Part shown: positions 51,093 through 60,916 of the stretch, one piece after another
How positions within the stretch are numbered: position 1 is the first letter of the stretch
Layout of the letters: every line of letters starts with the position of its first letter
Assembly (NCBI RefSeq): GCF_002846335.1
Contig: NZ_PJMQ01000001.1
Location: 372,001-436,000, forward strand
Origin: Janthinobacterium sp. 61
GTDB taxonomy: Bacteria > Pseudomonadota > Gammaproteobacteria > Burkholderiales > Burkholderiaceae_D
Direction of reading: 5' to 3'
DNA length: 64,000 bases
The notes under the pieces: model-generated
What the model saw: only the letters and a program-made list of their open reading frames with translations
Told to the model about the DNA's origin: nothing
Database searches by the model: none
Translations under genes and position numbers: made by a program

Positions 51093-53255
51093 TTAGCGGA
51101 TGCGCATGCCAGGTTCGGCGCCCGGCCACGGGTTCAGGATGTAGATGCCCGGATTCGCCTTTTCATCGGCGGCGGACGCTGCCATGACCATGCCTTCGGA
51201 AATGCCGAACTTCATCTTGCGCGGCGCCAGATTGGCTACCAGCACCGTCAGCTTGCCGATCAGTTCTTCCGGCTGGTAAGCCGAGCGGATGCCGGAGAAT
51301 ACATTGCGCAAACGGCCTTCGCCCGCGTCCAGGGTCAGGCGCAGCAGCTTGTCCGAGCCGTCCACCAGTTCGCAGTTGACGATTTTGGCGATGCGCAGGT
51401 CGACCTTGAGGAAGTCGTCGATCTTGATCTCGGGCGCCAGTTCCTCGATGGCGGCTGCTGCTGTGGTAGCGGCTGGCGCGGCGGCGTCATTGGCGGCGTC
51501 GCCGGCGGGCGCGGCAATAGCGGCGGCCGCTTGCGGCGCGTCGAACAGCGCTTCGATCATCTTTGCATCCATGCGCGTCATCAAGTGGCTGTAGGCGCCG
51601 ATGGTGCGGCCCAGCATGCTGTTCGACACGGCGTCGCCAAACACTTGCGTGTCGGCCCAGGTAAATTGTTCGTCGTTGAGGAAGGACGCCACGTTCTTCG
51701 CCACGCCCGGCAGGACCGGCGACAGCAAGATCGTCAGCTGGCGGAACAGGATCAGGGCCGTGGTGCACACGTCGTGCAGCTCGGCCGTTTTTTCGACGTC
51801 CTTGGCCAGGATCCACGGTTTGTTTTCATCGACATACTGGTTGGTGATGTCGGCGATTTCCATGATTTCGCGCAAGGCCTTGCCGAATTCGCGGTTCTCG
51901 AAGTGCGCGGCGATGCTGGCCTGGCGCTCGACGATGACGCCGTTCACGTCCACCGTCAGTGCGCGGTTGATCCAGCTTTGCGCGCCTTCCGACAGCATTG
52001 ATGCCAGCTTGCCGTCGAAACGCTTGGCGATGAAGCCGGCGCAGCGGCTGGCGATGTTCACGTACTTGCCGATCAGGTCGCTGTTCACGCGGGCCACAAA
52101 GTCTTCACCGTTGAAGTCCAGGTCTTCCACTTTGGAGTTCAGCTTGAAGGCGATGTAGTAGCGCAGCCATTCCGGGTTCATGCCCAGGTCCAGGTAGCGC
52201 AGCGGCGAAATACCGGTGCCACGCGACTTCGACATTTTTTCGTTGTTGACCGTCAGGAAGCCGTGGACGTTGACTTTCAGTTTGTCGATCACCGGGTGAT
52301 TGGCAAATTTCAGCATGGCAGGCCAGAACAGCAGGTGGAAGGAAACGATGTCCTTGCCAATGAAGTGGATCTGTTCGGTTGTCGGGTCATTCAAAAAGGC
52401 GTCGAAATCGATGCCTTTCTTGTCGCAATAGTTTTTCAGGCTGGCCAGGTAGCCGACGGGCGCGTCCATCCATACGTAGAAGAACTTGCCCGGCGCATCG
52501 GGAATCGGGATGCCGAAGTAGGGCGCATCGCGCGAGATATCCCAGTCGGCCAGCTTTTCGCCCGCTTCGCCCAGCCATTCGCTGACCTTGTTGACCATTT
52601 CCGGCTGCAAGCGGCCTGGCGTATTGAGCCATTCCTTGAGGAATTCGAAGCAGCGCGGGTCGGACAGTTTGAAGAAATACTGTTCCGACGGCTTCATCAC
52701 GGGCGTCGCGTTGGTAAACACGGAGAACGGGTTGACCAGGTCGGTCGGCTGGTAGGCTGCGCCGCACACTTCGCAATTGTCGCCGTACTGGTTCTTGGCG
52801 CCGCATTTCGGGCATTCGCCCTTGATGTTGCGGTCGGCCAGGAACATGCCTTTTACCGGGTCGAAGAAGCGGTCGACGGTTTTCGTGACGATCAGGCCCG
52901 TATCGCGCAGCTTGCGGTAGATCGATTGCGACAGGTCGACGTTTTCCGGCGAATCGGTCGAATACCAGTTATCGAAGGCGATATGGAAGCCATCGAGGTA
53001 CTGGGCGCGACCGGCGGCGATGTTGGCGACGAATTGCTGCGGCGTGATGCCTTCCTTTTCGGCGGCGATCATGATGGGCGTGCCATGCGTATCGTCGGCG
53101 CCCACAAAGTGCACTTCACGGCCGGCTGCGCCATCGCGTTGCATTCGCTGGAACCGGACCCAGATATCAGCCTGGATGTATTCCATGATGTGGCCAATGT
53201 GAAAAGCGGCGTTTGCGTAAGGCAGGGCAGTGGTGACGAACAGCTTGCGAGTCAT
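51093..53255 (-). CDS. metG: Methionyl-tRNA synthetase
   Basis: 720 aa. Class I synthetase charging tRNA-Met. HIGH is in [16 protein letters not shown] (about residue 20), KMSKS in [14 protein letters not shown] (about 340). A zinc knuckle is seen in [18 protein letters not shown]. The C-terminal ~110 residues are an EMAPII/OB-fold tRNA-binding domain ([18 protein letters not shown]...), joined by an Ala-rich linker at about 560-600. Cytoplasmic, homodimeric. The gene is divergent from apbC. Confidence 0.98.
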   Translation of the reverse strand: MTRKLFVTTALPYANAAFHIGHIMEYIQADIWVRFQRMQRDGAAGREVHFVGADDTHGTPIMIAAEKEGITPQQFVANIAAGRAQYLDGFHIAFDNWYSTDSPENVDLSQSIYRKLRDTGLIVTKTVDRFFDPVKGMFLADRNIKGECPKCGAKNQYGDNCEVCGAAYQPTDLVNPFSVFTNATPVMKPSEQYFFKLSDPRCFEFLKEWLNTPGRLQPEMVNKVSEWLGEAGEKLADWDISRDAPYFGIPIPDAPGKFFYVWMDAPVGYLASLKNYCDKKGIDFDAFLNDPTTEQIHFIGKDIVSFHLLFWPAMLKFANHPVIDKLKVNVHGFLTVNNEKMSKSRGTGISPLRYLDLGMNPEWLRYYIAFKLNSKVEDLDFNGEDFVARVNSDLIGKYVNIASRCAGFIAKRFDGKLASMLSEGAQSWINRALTVDVNGVIVERQASIAAHFENREFGKALREIMEIADITNQYVDENKPWILAKDVEKTAELHDVCTTALILFRQLTILLSPVLPGVAKNVASFLNDEQFTWADTQVFGDAVSNSMLGRTIGAYSHLMTRMDAKMIEALFDAPQAAAAIAAPAGDAANDAAAPAATTAAAAIEELAPEIKIDDFLKVDLRIAKIVNCELVDGSDKLLRLTLDAGEGRLRNVFSGIRSAYQPEELIGKLTVLVANLAPRKMKFGISEGMVMAASAADEKANPGIYILNPWPGAEPGMRIR

Positions 53256-53415
53256 GATTGATGCACTTTTGGGATGGATAATAGGTCATTTTAACAGCGG
53301 AAAGGCAATAAGAGCAGATGCAGCGCCGGCAAGTGATGCTTTTGCCGCCATCGCGCCATGCAAATTTGCGCTAGACTGCGCGTATTGCACATATGTAGTA
53401 CACACGGAGATTTAC

Positions 53416-54504
53416 ATGAGCATCACAGTAGAAGACGTCAAGGCCGCGCTGGCCCAGGTTATTGATCCAAATACACATAAAGATTTCGTTTCCAGCAAAA
53501 CCGTCAAGAATCTGAAAGTCGATGGCAATGATATTTCGCTCGACATCGAGTTGGGCTACCCCGCCAAAAGCCAGATCGATCTGATCCGCAAATCCGTGCT
53601 GGCCGCCCTGCGCGTGCTGCCGGGCGTGGGCAACGTCAGCGTGGGCGTGTCGTCGAAAATCATTTCGCACACGGTGCAGCGCGGCTTGAAGCCGATGAGC
53701 AACGTGAAAAACATCATTGCGGTGGCTTCCGGCAAGGGTGGTGTTGGTAAATCCACCACGGCCGTCAACCTGGCCTTGGCCCTGGCCGCCGAAGGCGCCA
53801 CCGTCGGCATGCTGGACGCCGATATCTATGGTCCGTCGCAGCCGATGATGCTTGGCATCAGTGGCCAGCCGAAGACCCTCGATGGCAAGAGCATGGAGCC
53901 AATGGAAAACCATGGCCTGCAAGTGTCGTCGATCGGCTTCATGATCGATCCGGACGAGCCTATGGTGTGGCGCGGCCCCATGGTCACGCAAGCCTTGCAG
54001 CAACTGCTGGACCAGACGAACTGGCGCGATCTCGACTACCTGATCGTCGACATGCCGCCAGGCACGGGCGACATTCAATTGACGCTGTCGCAGAAAGTGC
54101 CGGTCACGGGTGCCGTCATCGTCACGACGCCGCAGGACATCGCACTGCTGGACGCGCGCAAAGGCTTGAAAATGTTCGAGAAAGTCGGCATTCCGATTTT
54201 GGGCGTGGTGGAAAACATGAGCACGCACATCTGCTCGAACTGCGGCCATGCGGAAGAAATCTTTGGCGCCGGCGGCGGTGCGAAGATGTGCGCTGACTTT
54301 GGTGTGGAATTCCTCGGCGCCTTGCCACTGACCATGGCGATCCGCCAGCAGACGGATTCGGGCACGCCCACCGTCGTGGCTGAGCCGGATGGCCCCGTCG
54401 CCGTGATCTACAAGCAGATCGCCCGCACCATCGCCATCAAGGTGGCGGAAAAGGCGAAGGATATGACGAGCAAGTTCCCTAGCATCGTGATCAAGAACGA
54501 TTAA
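53416..54504 (+). CDS. apbC: Iron-sulfur cluster carrier ATPase ApbC/Mrp
   Basis: 362 aa from the ATG at 53416; the upstream part of the frame is not coding. An N-terminal MIP18-type domain (MSITVEDVKAALAQVIDPNTHKD, about 1-95) precedes a P-loop ATPase with deviant Walker A ASGKGGVGKSTTAVNLA (about residue 107) and DADIYGPSQPMMLG. The Fe-S binding CxxC is ICSNCGHAEEIFG near residue 275. It loads and transfers [4Fe-4S] clusters. The orthologue is often called mrp. It is divergent from metG. Confidence 0.96.
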   Translation: MSITVEDVKAALAQVIDPNTHKDFVSSKTVKNLKVDGNDISLDIELGYPAKSQIDLIRKSVLAALRVLPGVGNVSVGVSSKIISHTVQRGLKPMSNVKNIIAVASGKGGVGKSTTAVNLALALAAEGATVGMLDADIYGPSQPMMLGISGQPKTLDGKSMEPMENHGLQVSSIGFMIDPDEPMVWRGPMVTQALQQLLDQTNWRDLDYLIVDMPPGTGDIQLTLSQKVPVTGAVIVTTPQDIALLDARKGLKMFEKVGIPILGVVENMSTHICSNCGHAEEIFGAGGGAKMCADFGVEFLGALPLTMAIRQQTDSGTPTVVAEPDGPVAVIYKQIARTIAIKVAEKAKDMTSKFPSIVIKND

Positions 54505-54590
54505 ACGTTGGGCTTGGCGCTCCCATGCGCCAGTGTCAGCGGGGGATGGTTTCATGCAGTCCGTGTTGTTATTAAACAAGAGGAGACATC

Positions 54591-54998
54591 ATGCAATTGA
54601 CCACCGTATTCCTGCGCCAGGCTGCAGTCCTGATTGCTGGCAGCCTGTTGGCCGCCAGCGCGTTTGCCCAGTCCGTTTCATTTGTCGAGCCGGTTGATGG
54701 TGCGACAGTGACCAGTCCGTTCAAGGTCAAGTTTGCCGTCAGCGGCATGGACGTCAAGCCGGCCGGCGACATGACGGCCAAGACGGGCCATCATCATTTG
54801 CTCATCAATGTGGGGTCGATGAAGGCGGGCGAGATGATACCCATGGATGACAAACATTTGCATTTCGGCAAAGGGCAAACGGAAACGGACGTCACCTTGC
54901 CGCCGGGCCAGTACACCTTGACGATGCAGTTCGCCAATGGCGCGCACCAGTCGTATGGGCCGGAGTTGAGCAAAAGCATCAAGGTGACGGTCAAGTAA
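54591..54998 (+). CDS. DUF4399 domain secreted protein
   Basis: 135 aa. Signal peptide ends near SAFAQSV (about residue 25). The mature part fits DUF4399: VSFVEPVDGATVTSPFKVKFAVSGMDVKPAG, HHHLLINVG and HLHFGKGQTETDVTLPPGQYTLTMQFAN. The histidine clusters HHH and HLH suggest metal binding, as in related Cu-associated periplasmic domains, but function is unknown. It follows apbC by 86 bases. Confidence 0.8.
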   Translation: MQLTTVFLRQAAVLIAGSLLAASAFAQSVSFVEPVDGATVTSPFKVKFAVSGMDVKPAGDMTAKTGHHHLLINVGSMKAGEMIPMDDKHLHFGKGQTETDVTLPPGQYTLTMQFANGAHQSYGPELSKSIKVTVK

Positions 54999-55023
54999 GT
55001 CAGACCTATTCATCTGTTTCGGC

Positions 55024-55060
55024 AAAGGCCGGGTTCCAGCGATGGAGCCTGGCCTTTTTT
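55024..55060 (+). terminator. Rho-independent terminator after the DUF4399 gene
   Basis: AAAGGCC at 55024-55030 pairs with GGCCTTT at 55051-55057, with further GG/CC pairs inside and a T6 tail, 25 bases after the stop. Confidence 0.8.
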
Positions 55061-55137
55061 ATATTGTTGCCCCTTGTCATTATTGTGTCATATAGTCGGC
55101 GTATGCTGGCCGGTGGCCTAACTTTGGATGAGTGCAT

Positions 55138-56823
55138 ATGAGCAAGAATTTCTCCCTTTCCCGACAACTGGCGCAGGCCTTGCTGCTGGTGGCCAGCGTG
55201 GCGGCGTGCCAGGCGCATGCGGCCAAGGCCGTTCCTGCTGCTGCCACGGCGGCGCAGCCGAAGCTGGTGGTGGTGCTGGTGGTGGACGGCTTGCCGCAGG
55301 AGCAGGTGACGCGCTACCGCGACCAGTTCGGCCAGGGTGGCTTCCGCCGCCTGCTGGAGCAGGGCGCGTGGTTCAGCGATGCGCACCAGGCGCATGGCAT
55401 CACGGTGACCGCCATCGGCCACTCGGCCGTGCTGTCGGGCGCCTACCCGTACCAGCATGGCGTGATCGGCAATAACTGGATCGATCCCGTCACGAAAAAA
55501 TCCGTATATTGCACCGAGGATGGCAATTTCCATTACATCGGCGAAGAGACGAAGCCCGACGATGGCACGGCGCCGACCAAGCTGCGCGTGAGCACCCTGG
55601 GCGACGAGCTGCGCTATTCCACGGGCGACAAGGCCAAGGTCGTCACCGTCTCGGGCAAGGACCGTGGCGCCATCCTGCTGGCGGGGAAAACGGGCACGGC
55701 CTATATGTACATGGAAAAGACGGGCAACTTCGCCAGCAGCACCTATTACATGCAGCAGCATCCGCAATGGGTGCAGCGCTACCAGGCGACCAGGCCGCAG
55801 GACCGTTATTACGGCAAGAGCTGGACACCGCTGCTGGCCGATTCGGCCTATGCGCGGGACGCCCGTGATGAACTGGTGCCGGCCAAGCCGGGCACGCGCA
55901 ACACCTTCCCGTTTGCCTACTACAGTGACAGCGGCAAGCTCGATGGTGAGTACTACAGCCGGTTGAAGTCCGGTCCCTTCCTCGACGAGCTGACCCTGGA
56001 ATTTGCCCGCGCCGCCGTCGATGGCGAGAACCTGGGCCACAACCCGGCCGGCGTGCCCGATATCCTGGGCGTGAGCCTGTCCGCGCACGATTATGTGAAC
56101 CACGCCTACGGTCCGGAAAGCAAGATGTCGCACGACCACCTGCAGCGCCTGGACCGCATGCTGGCCGGTTTCTTTGCCGACCTCGATAAAAAAGTCGGCA
56201 TGGACAACGTGCTGGTGGTGCTGACGGCCGACCATGGTTTTGCCAACGTGCCTGAATTTACGGAAGCGCGCGGCGGCTTTTCCGCCAAGCGCATCGACGG
56301 CGACAAGCTGGTGGCGGCATTAAACCAGCACCTTGCCACGACCTTGGGCGCAGACAAGCTGGTGACGTCGTCGTCGCTGCCGAATATCTACCTCGATTAC
56401 GCGCTGGCGGAAAAGAGCGGCGTCAATCGCGCTGCCCTGGAAGACGCGGCAGCCCGCTTCCTGCTGCAGCAGGACGGCCTGGCGCAAGTCTACACGCGCA
56501 CGCAGATGGAATCGGGGGCGGTGGCCACGCGCATGGATACTCTGATGCGCCGTGCCTGGAACCGCCAGCTGTCGGGCGACCTGATGCTGGTGACGAAACC
56601 GGCCTGGTACTTCGGCAAGGGCGTTGGAGGCACCTCGCACGGCACGCCGTACACATATGACACCAATGTGCCGCTGATGGTATTCGGTCCCCGCTGGATC
56701 AAGCCGGGCGCCTATGGCCAGTACGCGGAAGTGGTCGACATCGCCCCGACCCTGGCCCATTTGCTGCGCATACGCCAGCCGTCCGCGTCGGAAGGGCGGG
56801 TGTTGACGGAAGCGGTGCGGTAA
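55138..56823 (+). CDS. Alkaline phosphatase family protein (PafA/type I phosphodiesterase fold)
   Basis: 561 aa from the ATG at 55138. Signal peptide ends near AHAAK (about residue 25). The metal-binding core begins PKLVVVLVVDGLPQEQVTRY with the first Asp, and HGITVTAIGHSAVLSGAYPYQHGVIGNNW carries the nucleophile Thr. Later metal ligands are in GVSLSAHDYVNHAYGPES, VVLTADHGFANVP and GGTSHGTPYTYDTNVPLMVFG. The order is that of PafA-type secreted alkaline phosphatases, which release phosphate from phosphomonoesters in the periplasm. It stands alone between a terminator and REP-like repeats. Confidence 0.9.
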   Translation: MSKNFSLSRQLAQALLLVASVAACQAHAAKAVPAAATAAQPKLVVVLVVDGLPQEQVTRYRDQFGQGGFRRLLEQGAWFSDAHQAHGITVTAIGHSAVLSGAYPYQHGVIGNNWIDPVTKKSVYCTEDGNFHYIGEETKPDDGTAPTKLRVSTLGDELRYSTGDKAKVVTVSGKDRGAILLAGKTGTAYMYMEKTGNFASSTYYMQQHPQWVQRYQATRPQDRYYGKSWTPLLADSAYARDARDELVPAKPGTRNTFPFAYYSDSGKLDGEYYSRLKSGPFLDELTLEFARAAVDGENLGHNPAGVPDILGVSLSAHDYVNHAYGPESKMSHDHLQRLDRMLAGFFADLDKKVGMDNVLVVLTADHGFANVPEFTEARGGFSAKRIDGDKLVAALNQHLATTLGADKLVTSSSLPNIYLDYALAEKSGVNRAALEDAAARFLLQQDGLAQVYTRTQMESGAVATRMDTLMRRAWNRQLSGDLMLVTKPAWYFGKGVGGTSHGTPYTYDTNVPLMVFGPRWIKPGAYGQYAEVVDIAPTLAHLLRIRQPSASEGRVLTEAVR

Positions 56824-56842
56824 AAGAGGGGGCTACGTGCTT

Positions 56843-56876
56843 GTCGGGTTACGCGCTTTGCGCTAACCCGACCTAC
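56843..56876. repeat. REP-like palindrome, copy 3
   Basis: GTCGGGTTA (56843-56851) and TAACCCGAC (56864-56872) flank CGCGCTTTGCGC; CTAC follows. It has the same form as copy 1 with GGG in place of GGA. Confidence 0.75.
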
Positions 56877-56894
56877 GATGACCTTGCGAAGAGC

Positions 56895-56934
56895 GTAGGT
56901 CGGATTAGCGGGGCAAAGCCCCGCGTAATCCGAC
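56895..56934. repeat. REP-like palindrome, copy 4 (inverted to copy 3)
   Basis: GTAGGTCGGATTA at 56895-56907 and TAATCCGAC at 56926-56934 flank GCGGGGCAAAGCCCCGCG. The GTAGG sides of copies 3 and 4 face each other over 18 bases. Confidence 0.8.
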
Positions 56935-56954
56935 AACAGTGTTGGCAAAACAGC

Positions 56955-58517
56955 TTACAGCAGCCAATCGATCGGCAGCACCGACAGAATCGCCACCCCC
57001 ATGCGCTTCCACACGCTGGTGCCCGGCTCCGTGTCGTAGCGCGTGACACCGCCGTTGGCGTCGCGGGCGAGCCAGTACAGCGCGCCATCGTCGCCAAGCA
57101 GCACCTGGTAGGCGCGCTGCGGGATGGTGGTGCGCATGGCTTTCCCCAACTGGCTGGCCAGCGCGGGACTGTCGATGACGAGGCCCATTTCCGTGTTCAA
57201 TGCGATCGAGCGCGGATCGAAGTTGAACGAGCCCACGAAGATGCGCTGGTCGTCGACGGCAAAGGTTTTTGCGTGCAGGCTCGATGCGGAGCTGCCCAGG
57301 TGACCCGGCTGCGCGCGCGCATCGCCTGCTTCCCACGAACGGCGCGATTCATATAGCAGCACGCCCGCTTCCAGCAGCGGTTTCCTCCACTTCGCATAGC
57401 CCGCATGCACGGCCGCCACGTCGGTTGCTTCCAGCGCATTCGTCAGGATGCGCACGCCCACGCCCTGTTTTGCCAGATCGGCAAAGGCCTGGGTGCCGGA
57501 TTTGCCGGGAACGAAATACGGCGACACCAGGTCCACTTCCTTTTCCGGCACGCCCAGCAGGGTTCGCAGGTTTTCCGCCACGCCCGTGCCTGGCCGGGCC
57601 TTGTCCAGCACTTTCGCCGGGTCGTCGCTGACCATGCGCGTGCGCGCCCATTCGAAGGGCAGGGTGCGTTCCATCATCTGCTTGACGAAGGGCGAGGTGC
57701 GCAGCGCCTGCACGTATTCCCCGGCTGCCCTGGTGTCGTCGATGTGGTCCGCTTCGGCGGCGATGGTGGCAGCGTCGCCATCGACGGGGCTGGTCAGCAG
57801 CAGACTGGCCGGGTAGGCCGAGGCGCTGTTCCAGTAGCGGTCGAATTCCTGCGAGACCTCGTTGACGACGGGGCCGACGGCCAGTACGTCAAGGTCGGCA
57901 AACAGGACATCGCCGGCCGCGCCAAAATATTCATCGCCCACATTGCGCCCGCCCACGATGGTGGCCTGGTTATCGGCCGTGAACGATTTATTGTGCATGC
58001 GCCGGTTGAGGCGTGAAAAATCGGCGACAAAGGCCAGCGCGCGCGGCGCACGGGGCACGAAGGGATTGAACAGGCGAATTTCCAGATTCTGCTGCTTGCC
58101 CAGCATGGTCAGGGTCTGGTCCAGGCCCGTCGTGTTGTTATCGTCGAGCAGCAGGCGCACGCGCACGCCCCGTTCGGCCGCCTGGCGCAGGGCGTCGAAC
58201 AGCACGGTGCCGGTGATGTCCTTGTGCCAGATGTAGTACTGCACGTCCAGGCTGCGCTGGGCGGCGGCGGCCAGCAGGGCGCGCGCGGCAAAGGCGTCGC
58301 GGCCATCGACCAGCGGGTAAATGCCGGACACGCCGGGATGCTGCGCCACCATGGGCGCTATGGCCGTGGCCAGCTGGGTGTGCGCCGTATCGGTGATGAC
58401 GGTGGAGGCGCTGCGTCCGTCCAGCGAGGGCAGCGCGGCGCAGCCGGCAAGGACGGCGGACAGCAGCAGGGGCAGCAGGAAACGGGTGCTGCAGCGGGCA
58501 AGGGTGGTGGCGGGCAT
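56955..58517 (-). CDS. Phospholipase D/cardiolipin synthase family lipoprotein
   Basis: 520 aa. Lipoprotein signal with lipobox LAGC (Cys about residue 26). Two HKD motifs are intact: HNKSFTADNQATIVGG (about residue 175) and HAKTFAVDDQRIFVGSFN (about 405). The PLD fold is as in ClsC-type phosphatidyltransferases or periplasmic PLD-like nucleases/phospholipases. It is membrane-anchored on the outer face of the inner membrane or at the outer membrane. The physiological reaction is uncertain. It lies 72 bases upstream of the lysA stop on the same strand. Confidence 0.88.
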   Translation of the reverse strand: MPATTLARCSTRFLLPLLLSAVLAGCAALPSLDGRSASTVITDTAHTQLATAIAPMVAQHPGVSGIYPLVDGRDAFAARALLAAAAQRSLDVQYYIWHKDITGTVLFDALRQAAERGVRVRLLLDDNNTTGLDQTLTMLGKQQNLEIRLFNPFVPRAPRALAFVADFSRLNRRMHNKSFTADNQATIVGGRNVGDEYFGAAGDVLFADLDVLAVGPVVNEVSQEFDRYWNSASAYPASLLLTSPVDGDAATIAAEADHIDDTRAAGEYVQALRTSPFVKQMMERTLPFEWARTRMVSDDPAKVLDKARPGTGVAENLRTLLGVPEKEVDLVSPYFVPGKSGTQAFADLAKQGVGVRILTNALEATDVAAVHAGYAKWRKPLLEAGVLLYESRRSWEAGDARAQPGHLGSSASSLHAKTFAVDDQRIFVGSFNFDPRSIALNTEMGLVIDSPALASQLGKAMRTTIPQRAYQVLLGDDGALYWLARDANGGVTRYDTEPGTSVWKRMGVAILSVLPIDWLL

Positions 58518-58589
58518 GGCGGGCTTTCATCGAGTTGCCCCGATGTTAGCAGATGCGCATGCCCGCACGGGGCGGGTATCGGAAACCGC

Positions 58590-59834
58590 TTAGAACTGTT
58601 CCAGCGCGATCAGTTCTGCCACTGTCTGGCGGCGGCGGATCAGCCGCGAAGCCTCGCCATCGACCAGGTATTCGGCCGCATGCGGGCGGCTGTTGTAGTT
58701 CGACGACATCGACGCGCCATACGCGCCTGCGCCTTCGAAGACGACGTAGTCGCCCACCTGCGCTGCGGGCAACAAGCGGGTTTCCACCACGCCGCCATCG
58801 CGCTGGGTAAAGACGTCGCCCGATTCGCACAGGGGGCCGCCGACCACAGTGGGGCATGCCGGGTTGGCATCGAGAGCGCGGCCGTCATGCGCAATCACCG
58901 ACATTTCATGGTAGCTGCCGTACATGGCGGGGCGCATCAGTTCATTGAAGCCCGTATCCAGCAAGGTGAAGTGGTTGCCGCCCATTTGCTTGGTGGCGCG
59001 CACTTCGGCCACCAGCAGGCCCGCGTCGGCCACCAGGAAGCGGCCCGGTTCGATCTCCAGGTGCACGGCGTGGCCCAGGTACGCCTCGATCTGCTTGCGC
59101 GCCGCATCCCACAGCTGGAAGTAGTGGTCAGTGTCGACGGGCTGTTCGCCTTCGCGGTAGGGCACGGACAGGCCGCCGCCCGTGGAAATGGCTTCCAGGT
59201 CATGACCCATGTTTTTGACCAGATCGACCATGGTGCCGCAGACGGTTTCCAGGTGGCTGTAGTCAACGCCGGAGCCGATGTGCATGTGCAGGCCCACCAG
59301 GTGCAGTCCATGTGCGCGGATGACGGCCAGCGCCTCTGGCAGCTCTTCATGCCAGATACCGTGCTTGCTGTTTTCGCCGCCGGTATTGGTCTTGTTACTG
59401 TGGCCATGGCCATAGCCGGGATTGATGCGCAGCCAGACGCGGTGGCCGGGAGACACTGGGCCCAGCTGGCGCAGCATGTCGACGGAGCCGCAATTGACTT
59501 CGATCTTCGCCGCCGCCACGCGCGCCAGTGTGGCGCGGTCGAACAGGTCGCAGGTAAATACCACGCCGGCGGCGCCGTTGGTCTGCGCCGGCGTAAAGCC
59601 TGCCTGCAGCGCGCGTTCGATTTCGCCCAGCGACACGGCGTCCACGTGCACGCCAGCTTCGCGCATCAGGGTGAGCAAATGGATGTTCGAATTGGCCTTT
59701 TGCGCGAAGCGCACGGTATCGAACTGCGCCAGCTGCGCCACGCGGGCGCGGATGGTGGCCGCGTCATACACCCATAGTGGCGTGCCGTGTTCCTGGGCGA
59801 GTTGGGCGAGGGTCTGGTCGTTGACGGGCTTCAT
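58590..59834 (-). CDS. lysA: Diaminopimelate decarboxylase
   Basis: 414 aa. PLP enzyme that converts meso-diaminopimelate to L-lysine. The PLP lysine lies in VRFAQKANSNIHLL (about residue 43), GHGHSNKTNTGGENSKHGIW is the Gly/His-rich loop, HMHIGSGVDY and EPGRFLVADAGLLV are conserved, and the C-terminal CESGDVFTQRDG contains the active-site Cys/Glu pair. It is divergent from a LysR regulator, the classic lysA-lysR pair. Confidence 0.97.
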   Translation of the reverse strand: MKPVNDQTLAQLAQEHGTPLWVYDAATIRARVAQLAQFDTVRFAQKANSNIHLLTLMREAGVHVDAVSLGEIERALQAGFTPAQTNGAAGVVFTCDLFDRATLARVAAAKIEVNCGSVDMLRQLGPVSPGHRVWLRINPGYGHGHSNKTNTGGENSKHGIWHEELPEALAVIRAHGLHLVGLHMHIGSGVDYSHLETVCGTMVDLVKNMGHDLEAISTGGGLSVPYREGEQPVDTDHYFQLWDAARKQIEAYLGHAVHLEIEPGRFLVADAGLLVAEVRATKQMGGNHFTLLDTGFNELMRPAMYGSYHEMSVIAHDGRALDANPACPTVVGGPLCESGDVFTQRDGGVVETRLLPAAQVGDYVVFEGAGAYGASMSSNYNSRPHAAEYLVDGEASRLIRRRQTVAELIALEQF

Positions 59835-59930
59835 CGGGTGCTTTCGGGGGAATGGGGAGATGACTGCATGATGGCCGATTGCGCTTCGACTATAAAATAT
59901 CCATTTGGGCCTACCTTATTCATTTATGAT

Positions 59931-60848
59931 ATGACCATGACTATCTCCTTGCGCCATATCGAGGTCTTCCGCGCCATCATGACGACGGGCAGCGTGACGG
60001 CCGCCGCCGCCATGCTGCACACCTCGCAGCCCACCGTCAGCCGCGAGCTGGCGCGCCTCGAGCACTTGACGGGCCTGACCCTGTTCGAGCGCGAGCGGGG
60101 GCGGCTGCGCCCCACGGCCCAGGCGCTGCAGTTGTTCGAGGAAGTACAGCGCGCGTATTTCGGCCTGGAGCGCATCGTCAGCACGGCGGCGGCCCTGCGC
60201 CAGTTCGACCAGGGGCAGTTGTCGATCGCCTGCCTGCCCGTGTTTTCCCAGTCGCTGCTGCCGCAGGCGTGCAAGCGCTTCGTGGCTGATTTTTCGAAGG
60301 TGAGCATCAGCATCACGCCGCAGGAGTCGCCGCTGCTGGAAGAGTGGCTGTCGGCGCAGCGCCACGATATCGGCCTGACGGAAGTGGGCAATGCGCCTCC
60401 GGGTACCGTACTCGATACCCTGATGTCCGTCGATGAAGTGTGCGTGCTGCCCGACGGCCATCCTTTGGCCGGCAAGATGACCTTGGCTCCGGAAGACTTT
60501 GCTGGCCAGCCTTTCATCAGCCTGGCCGCCGTCGACCCTTACCGCCAGCAGATCGACGCCATTTTCGCGCAGGCTGGCGTGGAGCGGCGCATGGCGCTTG
60601 ATACGCATAGCGCCGCCTCCGTCTGCGCCATGGTGCGCGAAGGCGTGGGGCTGGCCATCGTCAATCCGCTCACGGCCCTCGATTACGCGGGGCAGGGCTT
60701 GCAAGTCCGCCGCTTCGCCGTGTCCTTGCCGTTCACCGTGAATCTGGTCAAGCCCCTGCATCGGCCCTTGTCGCAATTGGTCGCCCTGTTCGAGCTGGCG
60801 CTGCATGCCCAGGCGGACGAGGTGAAAAGTAGGCTGATGCAGCTGTGA
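59931..60848 (+). CDS. lysR: LysR, activator of lysA
   Basis: 305 aa from the ATG at 59931 (59937 is an alternative). The winged helix has VFRAIMTTGSVTAAAAMLHTSQPTVSRELARLEHLTGLTLFERERGRL. The effector part strongly resembles E. coli LysR: QLSIACLPVFSQSLLPQACKRF, QESPLLEEWLSAQRHDIGLTE, SVDEVCVLPDGHPLA, THSAASVCAMVREGVGLAIVNPLTALDYAGQGL and PFTVNLVKPLHRPLSQLV. LysR activates lysA in response to diaminopimelate and represses it with lysine. It is divergent from lysA with 96 bases between, as expected. Confidence 0.94.
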   Translation: MTMTISLRHIEVFRAIMTTGSVTAAAAMLHTSQPTVSRELARLEHLTGLTLFERERGRLRPTAQALQLFEEVQRAYFGLERIVSTAAALRQFDQGQLSIACLPVFSQSLLPQACKRFVADFSKVSISITPQESPLLEEWLSAQRHDIGLTEVGNAPPGTVLDTLMSVDEVCVLPDGHPLAGKMTLAPEDFAGQPFISLAAVDPYRQQIDAIFAQAGVERRMALDTHSAASVCAMVREGVGLAIVNPLTALDYAGQGLQVRRFAVSLPFTVNLVKPLHRPLSQLVALFELALHAQADEVKSRLMQL

Positions 60849-60916
60849 TGTCGCTTATGGAGCGGCGGCGGTCAACAGAGTAAAATGGTGTTTTTCTTCA
60901 AAGCCTGATTACTTCG

